Shown: positions 24,256 through 34,660, counted from the stretch's first letter. The stretch is DNA of 64,000 nt from Saccharopolyspora kobensis (GCF_900108315.1 NZ_FNVB01000002.1:868001-932000), one strand, 5' to 3'. Numbers and translations are program-made. The notes: generated by a model not told the origin, from the sequence alone.

Positions 24256-25089
24256 ATGGTGGTACCGGAGCAACCTGTCGTGGCGGGCGTGGACGGGTCT
24301 GAGGGGTCCGTGAAGGCGGCGTACCGGGCGGCTGCGGAGGCCAGTCGGCGCAACACCGGGTTGCAGCTGCTGATCGTCAACGACGACCCGGCCCGGGCCG
24401 ACCACGCGGAGCAGGTGGTGCGCAAGATCGCGGCTAAATGCCGAGTGCAGACCCCTGATGTCGTGATCACCGCGGAGGTCGCCACCGGCCATCCCGTCGA
24501 AGAGCTGGTGCGCCGCAGTGCGCAAGCGCAGCTGGTAGTCCTCGGCGCGCGCGGGCACGGCGGCTTCACCGACGCCCTGCTGGGCGGGGTGAGCACGGGC
24601 GTGGCCACCCACGCGGTCTGTCCGGTGGTCGTGGTGCGCGAGGACATCCCGATCACCGTGGGGCCGGTGGTCGTCGGAGTGGACGAATCACCGTGCAGCC
24701 TGCAAGCCTTGCGGTTCGCCTACGCCGAGGCCGCCCGGCTGCACGCAGATCTGGTCGTCCTGCAGGTGTGGCACGAGGAAGGGCTGCTCTCGGCCCCGCT
24801 CGCACCACCTGACCGGGACCGCGTGCAGCACGAGGTGGAGCAGGCGCTGGAGAAGCAGACCGCGCCGCTGCGCGCACAGTACCCGCAGGTCGCTACCCGT
24901 GAGGTGGTGCAGCGAGGCCACCCGGTGTCGGTCCTGACCGACTCCGCGCGTGATGCGCGACTGCTCGTCGTGGGCCACCGAGGGAGCGGGGGCTTCGACG
25001 GCCTGTTCCTGGGATCGGTGGCAGCAGGCGTGCTGCACCACGCCACATGCCCGGTTGCCGTCGTGCGCAGCGCAGATGGCACAGGCTGA
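24256..25089 (+). CDS. tandem-domain universal stress protein
   Basis: 277 residues from MVVPEQPVVAGVDGSEGS with GAGGAGG 5 bases upstream. Two USP domains; loops GARGHGGFTDALLGG (final S/T replaced by Gly) and GHRGSGGFDGLFLGS. Second gene of a two-USP operon with 23425-24246; convergent with the USP at 25169. Confidence 0.92.
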   Translation: MVVPEQPVVAGVDGSEGSVKAAYRAAAEASRRNTGLQLLIVNDDPARADHAEQVVRKIAAKCRVQTPDVVITAEVATGHPVEELVRRSAQAQLVVLGARGHGGFTDALLGGVSTGVATHAVCPVVVVREDIPITVGPVVVGVDESPCSLQALRFAYAEAARLHADLVVLQVWHEEGLLSAPLAPPDRDRVQHEVEQALEKQTAPLRAQYPQVATREVVQRGHPVSVLTDSARDARLLVVGHRGSGGFDGLFLGSVAAGVLHHATCPVAVVRSADGTG

Positions 25090-25168
25090 ACCGACGGTGC
25101 GAAAGCGTCATCCAGCCCACCGGTGGACAGACGGCCGGCCGGTGAGCTCTCGCGCGGATTCATCGCTC

Positions 25169-25666
25169 TCAGCCCAGCACCGGGTCGATGCTCTGCCCAC
25201 CGGCGGGCTCGGGATCCGACTCCACACCGGCGGGCACGACCACCACCGGACACCGCGCCCGGTGGATGCAGCGCAGTGCCGTGCTGCCCAGCACCGCATC
25301 CGCCAGTCGGCCACGCCCGTGATCCCCCATCACCAGCATCGCGGCACCCACGGACCTCTCCGCAAGGGTCTCAGCCGCGTCGCCTTCGACGAGCTCGGCG
25401 TGGACCTCCGGGCTCGACGCCGAGCCCATGCAATCGCGCACGAGCCGGGTCAGCTCCTGCCAGCGCTGCTCGCGCACGTGGTGCGGCGCCAGGTCCGGGT
25501 TCATCAGCAGCGGAGCGGGCCCGGCCATGACCGCGCGTGACTCCCACACCGCGAGCGCATGCACGGGCGCGCCACGACGACGCGCCTCCCCCAACGCCCA
25601 GCGCAATGCCCGCGCGCTGGCATCGGAGCCGTCCACCCCGACCACAAGCGGTTGTCGGCTGGCCAT
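25169..25666 (-). CDS. single-domain universal stress protein
   Basis: 165 residues from MASRQPLVVGVDGSDASA, one USP domain ending CPVVVVPAGV with a polar tail. The nucleotide loop reads GDHGRGRLADAVLGS, keeping the spaced glycines. Third gene of a probable operon: P-type ATPase, Rv1733c-like membrane protein, then this USP, with 38 bases between the last two. The start codon has only a weak GAG site, which fits downstream position in an operon. Confidence 0.9.
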   Translation of the reverse strand: MASRQPLVVGVDGSDASARALRWALGEARRRGAPVHALAVWESRAVMAGPAPLLMNPDLAPHHVREQRWQELTRLVRDCMGSASSPEVHAELVEGDAAETLAERSVGAAMLVMGDHGRGRLADAVLGSTALRCIHRARCPVVVVPAGVESDPEPAGGQSIDPVLG

Positions 25667-25704
25667 GATGTCCGCTCACATTCCGTCGTGGCCCGCACAG
25701 CGGC

Positions 25705-26316
25705 TCAGTACTGCTGCCGAGTCCACTGTGGCCCGACGATCTCCCACTCTCGTTCCCATGCCTTGTCCGCACGCGCATTGGCGGCAGCTCGAACGCAGGC
25801 GATCAACGCCACGCAGACCGCCTCACCGGTCATAGCCACCCCCACGGCACCCCCGACTGCCACCGCCCGAAGCTGTCTCTCGCTCCGAGGTGCCTCTACG
25901 AGGTGCCCGGCATCGTCGATCCACACCGCGATCGTGCTACCGACCTCGCCGCCCGCCCCCACATCGATCGTCTGTACCCGGGGAGTCCCATCGGCACCAG
26001 ACCACCGCGCCTCGGCCCGGTACCGGTTCACCTCGAAATCGGGATTGACCCCCACGACTTCCATGCGCGGTTCGGTGATCACGACCGCCTCCACCTGGTG
26101 CCGCACCGCAGCGGTGGCCGCCGCACGCACATCCGCTTCGTAGGAAGCCTTGCCCCACGTGAGGGCCCCCAATGGCACGACTGCCAACGCCACGACGAGC
26201 AGTGCGAGGAGCACAACAGCCTCGATGCGGTCCCGGCGACGCCGCAACGGGTTCGGTTTCAACCCCAACGTCTGACCAAGCCAGCCGGCCTCGGTCGACA
26301 GCCATCCAGCGCACAT
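25705..26316 (-). CDS. Rv1733c-like membrane protein
   Basis: 203 residues from an ATG with GGGAG 6 bases upstream. N-terminal basic stretch (NPLRRRRDRIEA), one helix (VVLLALLVVALAVVPLGA), an extracytoplasmic domain of about 110 residues with VGVNPDFEVNRYRAEARW and TIAVWIDDAGHLVEAP, then a second helix (AVAVGGAVGVAMTGEAVCVALIA) and a polar tail. This two-helix layout is that of the Rv1733c family, a DosR-regulon protein of unknown function in M. tuberculosis. It lies between an ATPase and a USP in one operon. Confidence 0.85.
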   Translation of the reverse strand: MCAGWLSTEAGWLGQTLGLKPNPLRRRRDRIEAVVLLALLVVALAVVPLGALTWGKASYEADVRAAATAAVRHQVEAVVITEPRMEVVGVNPDFEVNRYRAEARWSGADGTPRVQTIDVGAGGEVGSTIAVWIDDAGHLVEAPRSERQLRAVAVGGAVGVAMTGEAVCVALIACVRAAANARADKAWEREWEIVGPQWTRQQY

Positions 26317-26368
26317 CACGTTCTCCCGAGTCGCTCACTTCCAGACTCGGTGATCCGACGGGGTGCGA

Positions 26369-29065
26369 TCAGGGCATTTCGTCATCGAAGGCCCGGCGAG
26401 ACCGAGCACGGTAGAGCTCATCGGCAGCCCACACCAGGACGGGGAACGGCGCCAGCAGCGCGAACGCCCAGGCCGGGGGCGGCGCGGTGCCGAACACCGC
26501 CTGCAGCGCGGGCAGGTAGACGATCGCAGCCGCGAAGGCCAACTCGAACGCACAGCCGCCGAGCAGCAACTTGTTGCTGGTCACCCCGACGTCGCGGAGT
26601 GCGGCGTACTGGGTCCGCGAGGCCATCGCGGTGCCGATCTGGCAGAAGACGACGCCGAGGAAGGTCACCGTGGTGGCTTGCAGGTACGCGTGGTGCAGCA
26701 CCGGGTCCCCGACCACGTCGGCACCCGGCCGCCATCCGGCTGCCAGCAGCACCGCGAAGAACCCGAGAAGCACGAGAATCCCCGAGACCACGCCCATGAT
26801 GCCCCACGCGCGCAGCAGCAGACGTCCCGTGACCACGCTCTCGGTCCGTTGCCGCGGTGGGCGGCTCATCAGCCCGGGCTCGGCTCGCTCCCGGCCCAGC
26901 GCCAGGGCTGGCAGCGTCTCGGTGCCCAGGTCGATCGCCAGGATCTGCAGCACGGTCAGGGGCAGCGGGACCGCGCCGCCGGACAGGGCGAAGAGCAGGA
27001 ACGGCAGCACTTCGGGCACGGCGTGGGCGAAGATGTAGAGGATGAACTTGCGCACGTTGTCGTAGACCCGGCGGCCTTCCTCGACACCGCTGACGATGGT
27101 GGCGAAGTTGTCGTCGGTGAGCACGATGGTTGCCGCCTCACGCGCCACGTCGGTCCCTCTGGCGCCCATCGCGACACCGAGATCGGCTCGGCGCAGGGCG
27201 GGCGCGTCGTTGACCCCGTCACCGGTCATGGCGACCACCTGCCCGCAGTGGTGCAGGGCATCGGCGATGCGCAGCTTGCTCTCGGGCGCGGCCCGGCAGA
27301 ACACGATCTCCTGCCCGCTGGTCAGCAGCGCGTCGAGGTCGGTCTCGGGCATCGCGTCCAACGCCGGGCCGTCGACCACGTGGTCAGCACCGATGCCGAC
27401 CTGCTGAGCGATCGCCGCCGCTGTGCGCCCGTTGTCGCCGGTGGCCACGTGCACCCGGATCCCCGCCGAGTGGCACGCCGCGACCGCAGCCGCCACCTCC
27501 GCGCGTGGTGGGTCGATCAGCCCCACCACGCCGAGCAGGCACAGCTGCGACTCGACGACAGCCCGGTCCTCCGGCGGGTGGTCGAAGGCCCGGCCGGCCA
27601 CGGCCAGCACTCGCAGCCCGCGATCGGCCATGCCGTCCACGACGGCGGCCAACCGCGCACGTTCCCGATCGGTCAAGGTCTGTTCGGCACCTGCGTCGGA
27701 CAACGCGCTGGTGCACCGGGTGAGAAGTTCCTCGGGTGCGCCTTTGACATTCGCCCGGTACCCGTCACCGACCCGGTCCACAGTGGTCATCCGCTTCAGA
27801 TGCGGGTCGAATCGGAACAGCCTGATCCGCTGGGAATCCCGCGTCTCGGGAGCCAGCCGAAGCCCGGAGGACTCCGCGAAAACCAGCAGCGCCAGCTCCA
27901 TCGGGTCCCCGATCCCCGCACGTGGGTCCGCGGTCGTGCACCGGGCCAGCGCCGTGGTGAGGGCCGGGTCGGCCGAGGTGAGCGAGCCGAGGCCGTCCCG
28001 CGCTTCTGCCACCCGCATGACGTTGCGGGTCAAGGTTCCGGTCTTGTCGGTGCATATGACCGCGGTGGAACCCAGAGTCTCCACCGCCGACAGTCGCTTG
28101 ACCAGTGCACCGCGCCGAGCCATGCCCCGCACCCCGGCGGCGAGCGCGAGGGTGATCGTGGGCAGCAGTCCCTCGGGAACGTTCGCGACGAGCAGGCCGA
28201 TGGCGAACAGGAACGCCTGGGTCCAGCTCAATCCCGCCAGCACTCCGAGCGGCAGGAACACCACGGCAGCACCGGTGGCCACAGCCGCGATCAGCCAGGC
28301 CACGCGCCGCACCTGGTGTTCCAGCGGGCTTTCCGCCAACCTCACCCGGGCTGACAGGGCGGCGATTCGGCCGAGCTCGGTGTGCCGACCGGTCGCGTGG
28401 ACAACCGCCTCAGCCGCCCCTCCGGTGCAGACGGTGCCGCTGAAGACCAGTACCGGGGAGTCCACCGGGCGAAGTGCGGTGTCGGGGAGATCCGCGGCTC
28501 GTTCCACCGGGCTGGACTCGCCGGTCAGCGCAGAAGCGTCGATCTCGAGCGCGCCGCTGAGCAGCCTGGCATCCGCCGGTACCCGATCTCCCTCTCCGAG
28601 CAGCAGCACATCGCCTGGCACGAGATCGGCTGCCAGCACCGACGAGACACGGCCGTCGCGCCGGACCTCGGAGTGCTGCGGCAAGTACTCGCCCAGGGCT
28701 TCGACGGCATGCTCGGCCTGTTCCTCCTGCCAGAACGCCAGCGCCGCGTTCAGCACGACCACCGCCACGATGGCCCAGGCCAGCTCGCGGGTGCCGGCGA
28801 TCCAGGCGAGCACCGCAGCGACCCAGAGCAGCAGTGCGAGCGGGTGGGAGAGCTGCTTCAGCAGCGCCACCGGCCACTGCTGCGCTTCGCGCAGCGCCAG
28901 CGCGTTGGGTCCGTGCACCTCGAGTCGCCGCTGCGCTTCTCTCGCGGTCAGTCCCCCCGTGCTGGTTCGCAGATCCCGGAGCAGTCGCGAAGTCGACTCC
29001 CGCGGGTCCGGCTCCGCCGATGTCGAAGACCGGCCGGAGAAGCGGGTGTGATGCGGATGGATCAC
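26369..29065 (-). CDS. P-type (P2) cation-transporting ATPase
   Basis: 898 residues from a GTG at 29065 with GGAAG upstream; a longer GTG at 29170 lacks a ribosome site. Motifs: [11 protein letters not shown]4 [11 protein letters not shown] (the form found in Na/K- and K-type pumps, unlike the AIPEGLP of the other ATPase), [31 protein letters not shown], and about 10 membrane helices. Cation is not determinable. First gene of the ATPase/Rv1733c-like/USP operon; a palindromic motif lies 143-157 bases upstream. Confidence 0.92.
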   Translation of the reverse strand: MIHPHHTRFSGRSSTSAEPDPRESTSRLLRDLRTSTGGLTAREAQRRLEVHGPNALALREAQQWPVALLKQLSHPLALLLWVAAVLAWIAGTRELAWAIVAVVVLNAALAFWQEEQAEHAVEALGEYLPQHSEVRRDGRVSSVLAADLVPGDVLLLGEGDRVPADARLLSGALEIDASALTGESSPVERAADLPDTALRPVDSPVLVFSGTVCTGGAAEAVVHATGRHTELGRIAALSARVRLAESPLEHQVRRVAWLIAAVATGAAVVFLPLGVLAGLSWTQAFLFAIGLLVANVPEGLLPTITLALAAGVRGMARRGALVKRLSAVETLGSTAVICTDKTGTLTRNVMRVAEARDGLGSLTSADPALTTALARCTTADPRAGIGDPMELALLVFAESSGLRLAPETRDSQRIRLFRFDPHLKRMTTVDRVGDGYRANVKGAPEELLTRCTSALSDAGAEQTLTDRERARLAAVVDGMADRGLRVLAVAGRAFDHPPEDRAVVESQLCLLGVVGLIDPPRAEVAAAVAACHSAGIRVHVATGDNGRTAAAIAQQVGIGADHVVDGPALDAMPETDLDALLTSGQEIVFCRAAPESKLRIADALHHCGQVVAMTGDGVNDAPALRRADLGVAMGARGTDVAREAATIVLTDDNFATIVSGVEEGRRVYDNVRKFILYIFAHAVPEVLPFLLFALSGGAVPLPLTVLQILAIDLGTETLPALALGRERAEPGLMSRPPRQRTESVVTGRLLLRAWGIMGVVSGILVLLGFFAVLLAAGWRPGADVVGDPVLHHAYLQATTVTFLGVVFCQIGTAMASRTQYAALRDVGVTSNKLLLGGCAFELAFAAAIVYLPALQAVFGTAPPPAWAFALLAPFPVLVWAADELYRARSRRAFDDEMP

Positions 29066-29207
29066 TCGACTACTTCCGCGGGCCGCTGAACCGTTCGACC
29101 GCAGCGTCGACTCCCACCAGGAGCTGCTGCACTTCGGGAAGGACCACCGCTCGCCCCCATCGTCGGTCACCGCCCACGACCATCGCGCGTTCAGGTGCCC
29201 GCCCGCC

Positions 29208-29222
29208 AGGGACGATGGTCAC
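29208..29222. promoter_or_regulatory. palindromic motif upstream of ATPase operon
   Basis: AGGGACGATGGTCAC: arms GGGAC / GTCAC around a 4-base spacer, one change from the GGGAC-N4-GTCCC core of the mycobacterial DosR box. Confidence 0.6.
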
Positions 29223-29235
29223 GAGCTGTCCTCAA

Positions 29236-29922
29236 TCAGGCGTCGCACCCGTTTTCGCCGGTCTCCACGCGACGAGCCGCGGGGTGTGCCTGCGCGACGA
29301 GGTCGAGCAGTTCGACGACCTCCGCGTCCGGAACCGGGGTGAAATCCGCGTATCGCTCACCGATCTCCCGGAAGTCCTCCGGCGCTTCCAGGCACACCAG
29401 CTCGTCCACGGACTCCCGCAACCGCTCCAGCGCACCGGGCGGGGCGGCCGGAACCGCCAGCACCACTCGCGCGGCTCCTTGCGCACGGGCCACGCGGCAG
29501 GCCACCGCCGCTGTCGCACCGGACGCGATCCCATCGTCGACGATGACCGCTGTTCTCCCCGAAAGGTCGATCCGCGCGCGGTTCCCCCGGCACAGCCTCG
29601 CCCACCGATCCAGTTCGCGACGTTCTCGGCGCTCGATCTCCGCGAGTTCGCCGGATCGGACACCGGTTCGCCACATCACCTCGTCGTTGATCACACGCAC
29701 ATCGCCTTCACCGATCGCCCCCATGCCCAGCTCGGGGTGGGCGGCGATGCCGAGCTTCCGTACAACGATCACGTCCAGCGGGGCATCCAGCGCACGAGCC
29801 GCCTCGAAGGCGACCGGAACCCCACCGCGCGGCAGGCCCAGCACCACGACATCCTCATCGCGCAGGTACCGCAGCCGCTCAGCCAACCGCCACCCCGCTT
29901 CCCTGCGATCAGCGAACGACAT
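29236..29922 (-). CDS. phosphoribosyltransferase-domain protein (Rv0571c-like)
   Basis: 228 residues from MSFADRREAGWRLAERL with GGAGGTG 5 bases upstream. The PRTase fold has a clear PRPP-binding signature AVIVDDGIASGATAAVA at about 130-146 and the start VVLGLPRGGVPVAFEAARAL typical of this subgroup. Similar domains occur in the DosR-regulated proteins Rv0571c and Rv2030c, there fused to hydrolase domains; here the domain stands alone. Substrate unknown. Confidence 0.85.
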   Translation of the reverse strand: MSFADRREAGWRLAERLRYLRDEDVVVLGLPRGGVPVAFEAARALDAPLDVIVVRKLGIAAHPELGMGAIGEGDVRVINDEVMWRTGVRSGELAEIERRERRELDRWARLCRGNRARIDLSGRTAVIVDDGIASGATAAVACRVARAQGAARVVLAVPAAPPGALERLRESVDELVCLEAPEDFREIGERYADFTPVPDAEVVELLDLVAQAHPAARRVETGENGCDA

Positions 29923-29963
29923 GCCGCACCTCCAGCAGATCCTCGGCTCACACGGGGTGGAAC

Positions 29964-29978
29964 CCCCGGACGATCGCC
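29964..29978. promoter_or_regulatory. degenerate palindromic motif upstream of PRTase
   Basis: CCGGACGATCGCCAC matches the island motif AGGGACGATGGTCAC at 11 of 15 positions, 42 bases before the PRTase start. Confidence 0.3.
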
Positions 29979-30073
29979 ACCGGGCTGTCGACGTGGTGCA
30001 GCGCGAGGAAGTCCGTATGCTCTCGCACTGATCGTCCGCAGCAGCTCGTGGTTTCCGGGCTCCGCCGGAACCG

Positions 30074-30730
30074 TCACCCGTTCCCGGCCTCTGGACGTGC
30101 CGCTCGCTTCGCCGCGGTGCGGAGGGTGGCGCGCATGATGACCCGGACGAACGGTCGCACCGTGCGCCAGTACAGGGTGAAGATCCGGCGGGTGATCGGA
30201 TCGTTGAGCGTCGTGCGGACGTCGTAGGTCGCCAGGCTGCCGCCACGGCCGTAGGGGCGCACCGAGAACGCGGTCACGAGCTTTCCTCGGCCGGGCTTGC
30301 CGTACTGCGCGAATTCCTCGGCCGAGACCTCCTCCATGCGCACGACCGGCGTCCAGAACCGCCCCACCGCGCCGAAGACCACCTCGCGTCCCGGCTGTTC
30401 GCCCAGCTGCACCCACTCGCCGCTGGCGCACAGGTCGTCGAAGGTCAGCCTGGTCGGTTCCCGCGGCGGGACGTGCCGTTCGATCCGTTCGGGCAGTCCC
30501 CGTATCCGCCAGGCGAAATCCGCGATACGCGAATGGATGTCGAGCAGGTCCAGGTTCCGCAGCGCCCGGTACATCTCCTCCGGCGGCGCATCGGTCACCA
30601 CGTGCTCGACCGCACCGACATCGCAGCGCGGCGCGAAGTCGTCGATCGTCACCGAGGGCCCGGTGACCTCCCACGCCGCCGCATCGACATCGGGGGCGTG
30701 CGTTCGCGTCTCGTCAGTCCTGTCGCCCAT
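30074..30730 (-). CDS. SRPBCC-like (polyketide-cyclase-fold) protein
   Basis: 218 residues from MGDRTDETRTHAP. The middle resembles a START/SRPBCC ligand-binding domain: VEHVVTDAPPEEMYRALRNLDLLDIHS at the start and GKLVTAFSVRPYGRGGSLATYDVRTTLND towards the end. No catalytic motif; ligand unknown. A palindromic motif lies 66-80 bases upstream of its start, so it is probably the first gene of its own unit running towards the PRTase gene. Confidence 0.65.
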   Translation of the reverse strand: MGDRTDETRTHAPDVDAAAWEVTGPSVTIDDFAPRCDVGAVEHVVTDAPPEEMYRALRNLDLLDIHSRIADFAWRIRGLPERIERHVPPREPTRLTFDDLCASGEWVQLGEQPGREVVFGAVGRFWTPVVRMEEVSAEEFAQYGKPGRGKLVTAFSVRPYGRGGSLATYDVRTTLNDPITRRIFTLYWRTVRPFVRVIMRATLRTAAKRAARPEAGNG

Positions 30731-30795
30731 GTGCTCGCTCCTCGCCTCGGTTCGGGCGGCTCTCCTGACCGTCGGGCATCCATCCCCAGCCGGCT

Positions 30796-30810
30796 AGAGG
30801 CGATGGTCAC
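30796..30810. promoter_or_regulatory. palindromic motif upstream of SRPBCC gene
   Basis: AGAGGCGATGGTCAC; the right part GCGATGGTCACGAGCT is nearly the same as at 29211-29226. Confidence 0.55.
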
Positions 30811-30814
30811 GAGC

Positions 30815-33520
30815 TCAACCTCCTAGTTCGCGGAGGAACGGATCACCGAGCACGCGCGGTTCCAGGCGTATCCGCGCGTCCGGGATTCGCACGCCGCTAC
30901 CGGTTGCGATGACCGGGTTGAGGTCGGCTTCGACGACCTCGGGCACCAGCTCGGCCAACCGCGCCGTTCGCAGCAGCACGTCGACCACCGCGCCGGTGTC
31001 CAGCGCTCGGTCGGCGTCGGGTCCGAACAGTCCGGGCGCGGCCCGCAGCTCGTCGAGCATCTCGCGGGCATCGCGGGTCGTGAGCGGGACCAGACGACGA
31101 CTGCGGTCTGCGATCAGATCGGTGTCGATTCCGCCCATGCCGAAGACGATCACCGGCCCGAACGAGGGTTCGCTGAGCACGCCGACGAGGAACTCCCGCC
31201 CCGGTTCCACCATCGGCTGCAGCACCACCCCGCCGAACCCGGCACCGAATCGCTGGCGCAAGCGCTCCCACCCCGCCCGCAGGTCGGCGACCGTGGACAC
31301 ACCGAGCAGCACGCCACCTGCCCAGGCTTTGTGCAGAACCCCGTCCGCTCTGACCTTGAGCGCAACGCAGCCACCCAGCTCGCGGAACGCGGCGAGCGCT
31401 TCGGCTTCGGTGCGGCACAGCGTGGTGGGCACCACCGACAGGCCGAACGAGGTGAGCAGTCGCCGCACCTCCTCGGGTTCCAACCACCTACCGCCGGGCG
31501 ACCGGTCGAGCGCCGCGACCACCGCGGCGCGCGCGGCCGCGACGTCGATCCCGCCGAGGTCCGGTACCGCCCCGCTCGGCCGAACCAGCCAGGTCGCGTA
31601 TCCGACGACGTCGGCGAGTGCTCTGGCGGCGAGCGCGGGATCGGCGAACACCGGAATCTGCGACGTCCCGCCGGGCAGCTGTCGCACCGATTCCTGCTGC
31701 CCCGGCCGCACCACCAGCACAGGCTTGTCACACCCGGCGGCACGGGCTCGGGCCACGGCTTCGGCGACCGCGTCACCGGGGTCGCCGATCGCGGTGCGCA
31801 GGACCGGCACGATGAGTGCGTGCACAGCCGGATCCCGCAGGACGATCTCGAGGCTCCTCCCGAAGGTGGCCGCGTCGAGGGTCGCCGTGGTGTCCACCGG
31901 GTTGCGCGCGCTGGCCTGCCCCGGCAACAGGACTGCGAGTTCTCGGCACGCCTGCGGGAATTCCGCGAAATCCAGCCCGGCGCGCGCGCAGCCGTCCGCG
32001 GCGAGGACACCCAGGCCGCCCGCGTTGCTGACCACAGCCACTTTCGGCCCTGCAGGCAGCGGTTGCCAGTTCAGCAAGCCGAGCACCGCGACGAGCTCGT
32101 CCAAGTCGTCGACGCCGATCGCACCGGTCTGCCGCAGCAGCGCATCCCGGGTGCTGCTGGGCGTCGCGGTCGCCGCGGTGTGCGAAAGCGCGGCGCGCTG
32201 AGCGACCGGACTGCTGCCGCTGCGCAGGACCACCAGGGGTTTGGACCGGCCGATCCGCCGCGCCAGCCAGGAGAACTTGCGGGGGTTGCCGAAGGACTCC
32301 AGGTAGAGGACGCCGATCCGGGTCCGCTCGTCGCGCTCCCACCACAGCAGCATGTCGTTGCCGCTCACATCGTATTTGTCCCCTGTGGACACCAAGGTGG
32401 ACACGCCCAGCCCGGCGGCATCCAGCCGTTCCAGCAGCGCGATCCCCACGCCCCCGGACTGCGTGACCACACCCACCGCACCTGCCGGGATCCCGGCTGC
32501 GCTGAACGTCGCGTCCAGACGGACCTGCGGATCGGAGTTGACCAGCCCGAGGCAGTTCGGGCCCACCAACCGCATTCCCCAGCGCCGCACTGCGGTGAGC
32601 AGTTCGTTGGCGACGTCCGGCAATCCGGTGATCCCCGCTGTCACCACCACCAGCGCGCGCACGCCGCACCGACCGCACTCCTCGGCGATGGTGGGAACGC
32701 TCTCCGCAGGCACGCACAGCACCGCGAGCTCCGGAGGTTCCGGGATGTCAGCCACCGACCGCACCGCAGCGACGCCGTGGACCTCGCCCCCGCTGCGGTT
32801 GACCGCGTGCACCGTTCCGGCATAACCGCCGTGAACGATGTTGTGCAGCACGGCGTTCCCGACAGATGAGAGCCGGTGCCCGGCGCCGATGACCACCACC
32901 GAGGCCGGACCGAGCACTCGCCGCAGGCTGGCGACCTCCGCGATCCGCTCGCGGTCGCCGACCTTGGCCTGGTACGGCTCACCGGCGTCCAGCGCGGCCT
33001 TGACCTGGTAGCTGGAGCCGTCCAGGTGCGCCTCGTGCGGCAGGCCGCTGTCGCGCAGCACCTCGAGCATGGCCGAGTTCTCCGCCAAGACCTCGGCGAC
33101 GAACGTCCGGACGCCGCGCCGGCGAGCCACGGCGACCAGGTGTTCCAGCAACAGGGTCGCCACCCCGCGCGCATGCCGGGCGTGCTCGACCACGAAGGCG
33201 ATCTCGGCCACTTCCGGGAGCACGAGCTCGTAGTGGCCGACACCGATCAGCCGCGCACCTTCGAACGCACCCAACGCCACCACGTGCGCATCGCCAGGTT
33301 CCACCAGTCCCCGCAGGAACCTGGCGATGCTGGTGTCCGAAGGTGCGCCGAAGAAGCGGAGGTAGCGGTCCTCCGCCGACAACGCCCCGTGCAGGCGTTC
33401 GAGCTCGGCCAGATCCCCACGCTCCAGGAGCCGGACAGTGACGACGCTGCCATCGGCCAGCACCGCGCGCACCACCTGCGCGTTCGCCCCAGCTTCGGAC
33501 CCACTGCCTGCCGCTGACAC
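30815..33520 (-). CDS. GNAT acetyltransferase fused to ADP-forming acyl-CoA synthetase (Pat-type)
   Basis: 901 residues from a GTG at 33520 with GGGGAG 9 bases upstream. N-terminal GNAT domain (about 15-170: AEIAFVVEHARHARGVATLLLEHLV acetyl-CoA loop). CoA-binding Rossmann domain (about 195-325: ASVVVIGAGHRLSSVG). Succinyl-CoA-ligase-like domains with VGVVTQSGGVGIALLERL and the His motif ALSHTAATA. C-terminal ATP-grasp domain with VALKVRADGVLHKAWAGGV. This architecture is that of protein lysine acetyltransferases of the PatZ/Pat group, which regulate acyl-CoA synthetases; the synthetase part is often inactive. In this island it may link metabolism to acetyl-CoA state. Confidence 0.88.
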   Translation of the reverse strand: MSAAGSGSEAGANAQVVRAVLADGSVVTVRLLERGDLAELERLHGALSAEDRYLRFFGAPSDTSIARFLRGLVEPGDAHVVALGAFEGARLIGVGHYELVLPEVAEIAFVVEHARHARGVATLLLEHLVAVARRRGVRTFVAEVLAENSAMLEVLRDSGLPHEAHLDGSSYQVKAALDAGEPYQAKVGDRERIAEVASLRRVLGPASVVVIGAGHRLSSVGNAVLHNIVHGGYAGTVHAVNRSGGEVHGVAAVRSVADIPEPPELAVLCVPAESVPTIAEECGRCGVRALVVVTAGITGLPDVANELLTAVRRWGMRLVGPNCLGLVNSDPQVRLDATFSAAGIPAGAVGVVTQSGGVGIALLERLDAAGLGVSTLVSTGDKYDVSGNDMLLWWERDERTRIGVLYLESFGNPRKFSWLARRIGRSKPLVVLRSGSSPVAQRAALSHTAATATPSSTRDALLRQTGAIGVDDLDELVAVLGLLNWQPLPAGPKVAVVSNAGGLGVLAADGCARAGLDFAEFPQACRELAVLLPGQASARNPVDTTATLDAATFGRSLEIVLRDPAVHALIVPVLRTAIGDPGDAVAEAVARARAAGCDKPVLVVRPGQQESVRQLPGGTSQIPVFADPALAARALADVVGYATWLVRPSGAVPDLGGIDVAAARAAVVAALDRSPGGRWLEPEEVRRLLTSFGLSVVPTTLCRTEAEALAAFRELGGCVALKVRADGVLHKAWAGGVLLGVSTVADLRAGWERLRQRFGAGFGGVVLQPMVEPGREFLVGVLSEPSFGPVIVFGMGGIDTDLIADRSRRLVPLTTRDAREMLDELRAAPGLFGPDADRALDTGAVVDVLLRTARLAELVPEVVEADLNPVIATGSGVRIPDARIRLEPRVLGDPFLRELGG

Positions 33521-33963
33521 CGGACCGGCTCCCCTCACCCGAGTCCGCTCGGGAGAAGCGCGCACCACCTCGATTGCGACGATAGGTCTCCTCTGCTCTT
33601 GCAGCACGGCGGCCGGGACTACCGGCGTGCGGCGCACTGCTGCGCGAAGCGTTGATCGACTTCGTCCTCATCGCGGTGAGGCCGGGCGCGGGAGCCGATG
33701 TGTGACTTTGTTCGCGAGTGGTGACGGCAGTTGTGCACGAGTTTGGGAGGCGCCCGGTCTCGCGGGCGGCCTCATGGCCGCAGTCGCCCAGGTGCTGGGG
33801 CTGAGCCGGGCACGGGCCGAGACGGACCGATGGATCGCGTTCACTCCTCGGGTCGACCACTACGGACAGATCACGGCAGAGGTGGCCGGTCAGAGGGCAC
33901 CAGGCCGGGGAGCGGCCGGACTAGAGCTGATCTTTCCCCGCCTGCTCCCGTGTCCGGGGCAGG
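33521..33963. other. intergenic region between Pat-type gene and TetR gene
   Basis: No supported gene. It holds an inverted repeat CCCGAG-N4-CTCGGG near 33537 and a degenerate island motif CGGGACTACCGGCGT at 33614-33628 (11 of 15 match to the copy at 23340), which could control the Pat-type gene. Confidence 0.4.
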
Positions 33964-34563
33964 TCACGTACTCCTGAACAGCCGGTCCAGATGCACGTCG
34001 ATCGCGGCGAGCGCGTCCTGGGGCTCGATCACGTCGAGTTCGATCAGGGAGGTGAAGCCGGTGAGGGCGAGGAGCAGGTTGGTCTCGGTCGCCGGGTCGC
34101 GGCCGGAGTCGATGTGCCCGTCGGCGATCGCCTGGTGGACCAGCCGCTCGACGAGGGCCCGCCCTTGGACGAGGCCGCGGCGTGCCTGCTCGTGCACGAC
34201 ATCGTCGTGCAGCGCCTCCAGAACGTAGGCGGCGCTCATCCGGCTGGTCGCGCGGGCGTCGGCATGCAACGGGAGCATTTCCGCGAGCGTCAGTCGCAGC
34301 ACTTCACGGGGGTGCGGACGGTCACCGAGCTTTTCGAGTCCCTGATGTATGCGCACCGAGGTCTGCTCCGACGCGAAGTCCATGGCGAAGGAGAGCATGG
34401 CGGTCCGGGAGGCGAAGTAGTGCTGCAGCTGCCCGAGTGACATGCCCGCCTCTTGCGCCACCACGCGCATCGTCAGCTGTGTGACGCCGCGCTGCTCCAC
34501 CACCCGCCACAGTGCGCGGGCGATCGCTTCGCGGCGTCCGCGGTGATCCACCTGTTTCGGCAT
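33964..34563 (-). CDS. TetR-family transcriptional regulator
   Basis: 199 residues from MPKQVDHRGRREAIARALW with GGGAGGGG 6 bases upstream. The N-terminal helix-turn-helix is clear: VVEQRGVTQLTMRVVAQEAGMSLGQLQHYF. The rest is an all-helical ligand-binding domain. Divergent from the carboxylesterase gene with a 97-base A+T-richer intergenic region, the usual layout for a local repressor of that gene. Confidence 0.9.
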   Translation of the reverse strand: MPKQVDHRGRREAIARALWRVVEQRGVTQLTMRVVAQEAGMSLGQLQHYFASRTAMLSFAMDFASEQTSVRIHQGLEKLGDRPHPREVLRLTLAEMLPLHADARATSRMSAAYVLEALHDDVVHEQARRGLVQGRALVERLVHQAIADGHIDSGRDPATETNLLLALTGFTSLIELDVIEPQDALAAIDVHLDRLFRST

Positions 34564-34604
34564 CGCCGACCCCTCCCTCGTACCCCGGGACTGTTCCAAT
34601 ACGG

Positions 34605-34632
34605 TTGACATAATACACCTGACCCATAATCT
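34605..34632 (+). promoter_or_regulatory. probable promoter of the carboxylesterase gene
   Basis: TTGACA (34605-34610) and TAATCT (34627-34632) with 16-base spacing in a locally A+T-rich stretch, 28 bases before the start at 34661; a likely TetR operator region. Confidence 0.45.
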
Positions 34633-34660
34633 TGGGGTCCACTCGAGGGAAGGAATCGTC

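Noticed and set aside
29941..30073. short minus frame HTDFLALHHVDSPVAIVRGF before the PRTase gene
   Set aside because: About 26 residues without a proper start; looks protein-like but too short to assign.
33774..33977. 67-residue plus frame starting MAAVAQVLGLSRARAETDRW
   Set aside because: No ribosome site, no recognisable domain, and it lies in the upstream regions of two genes.
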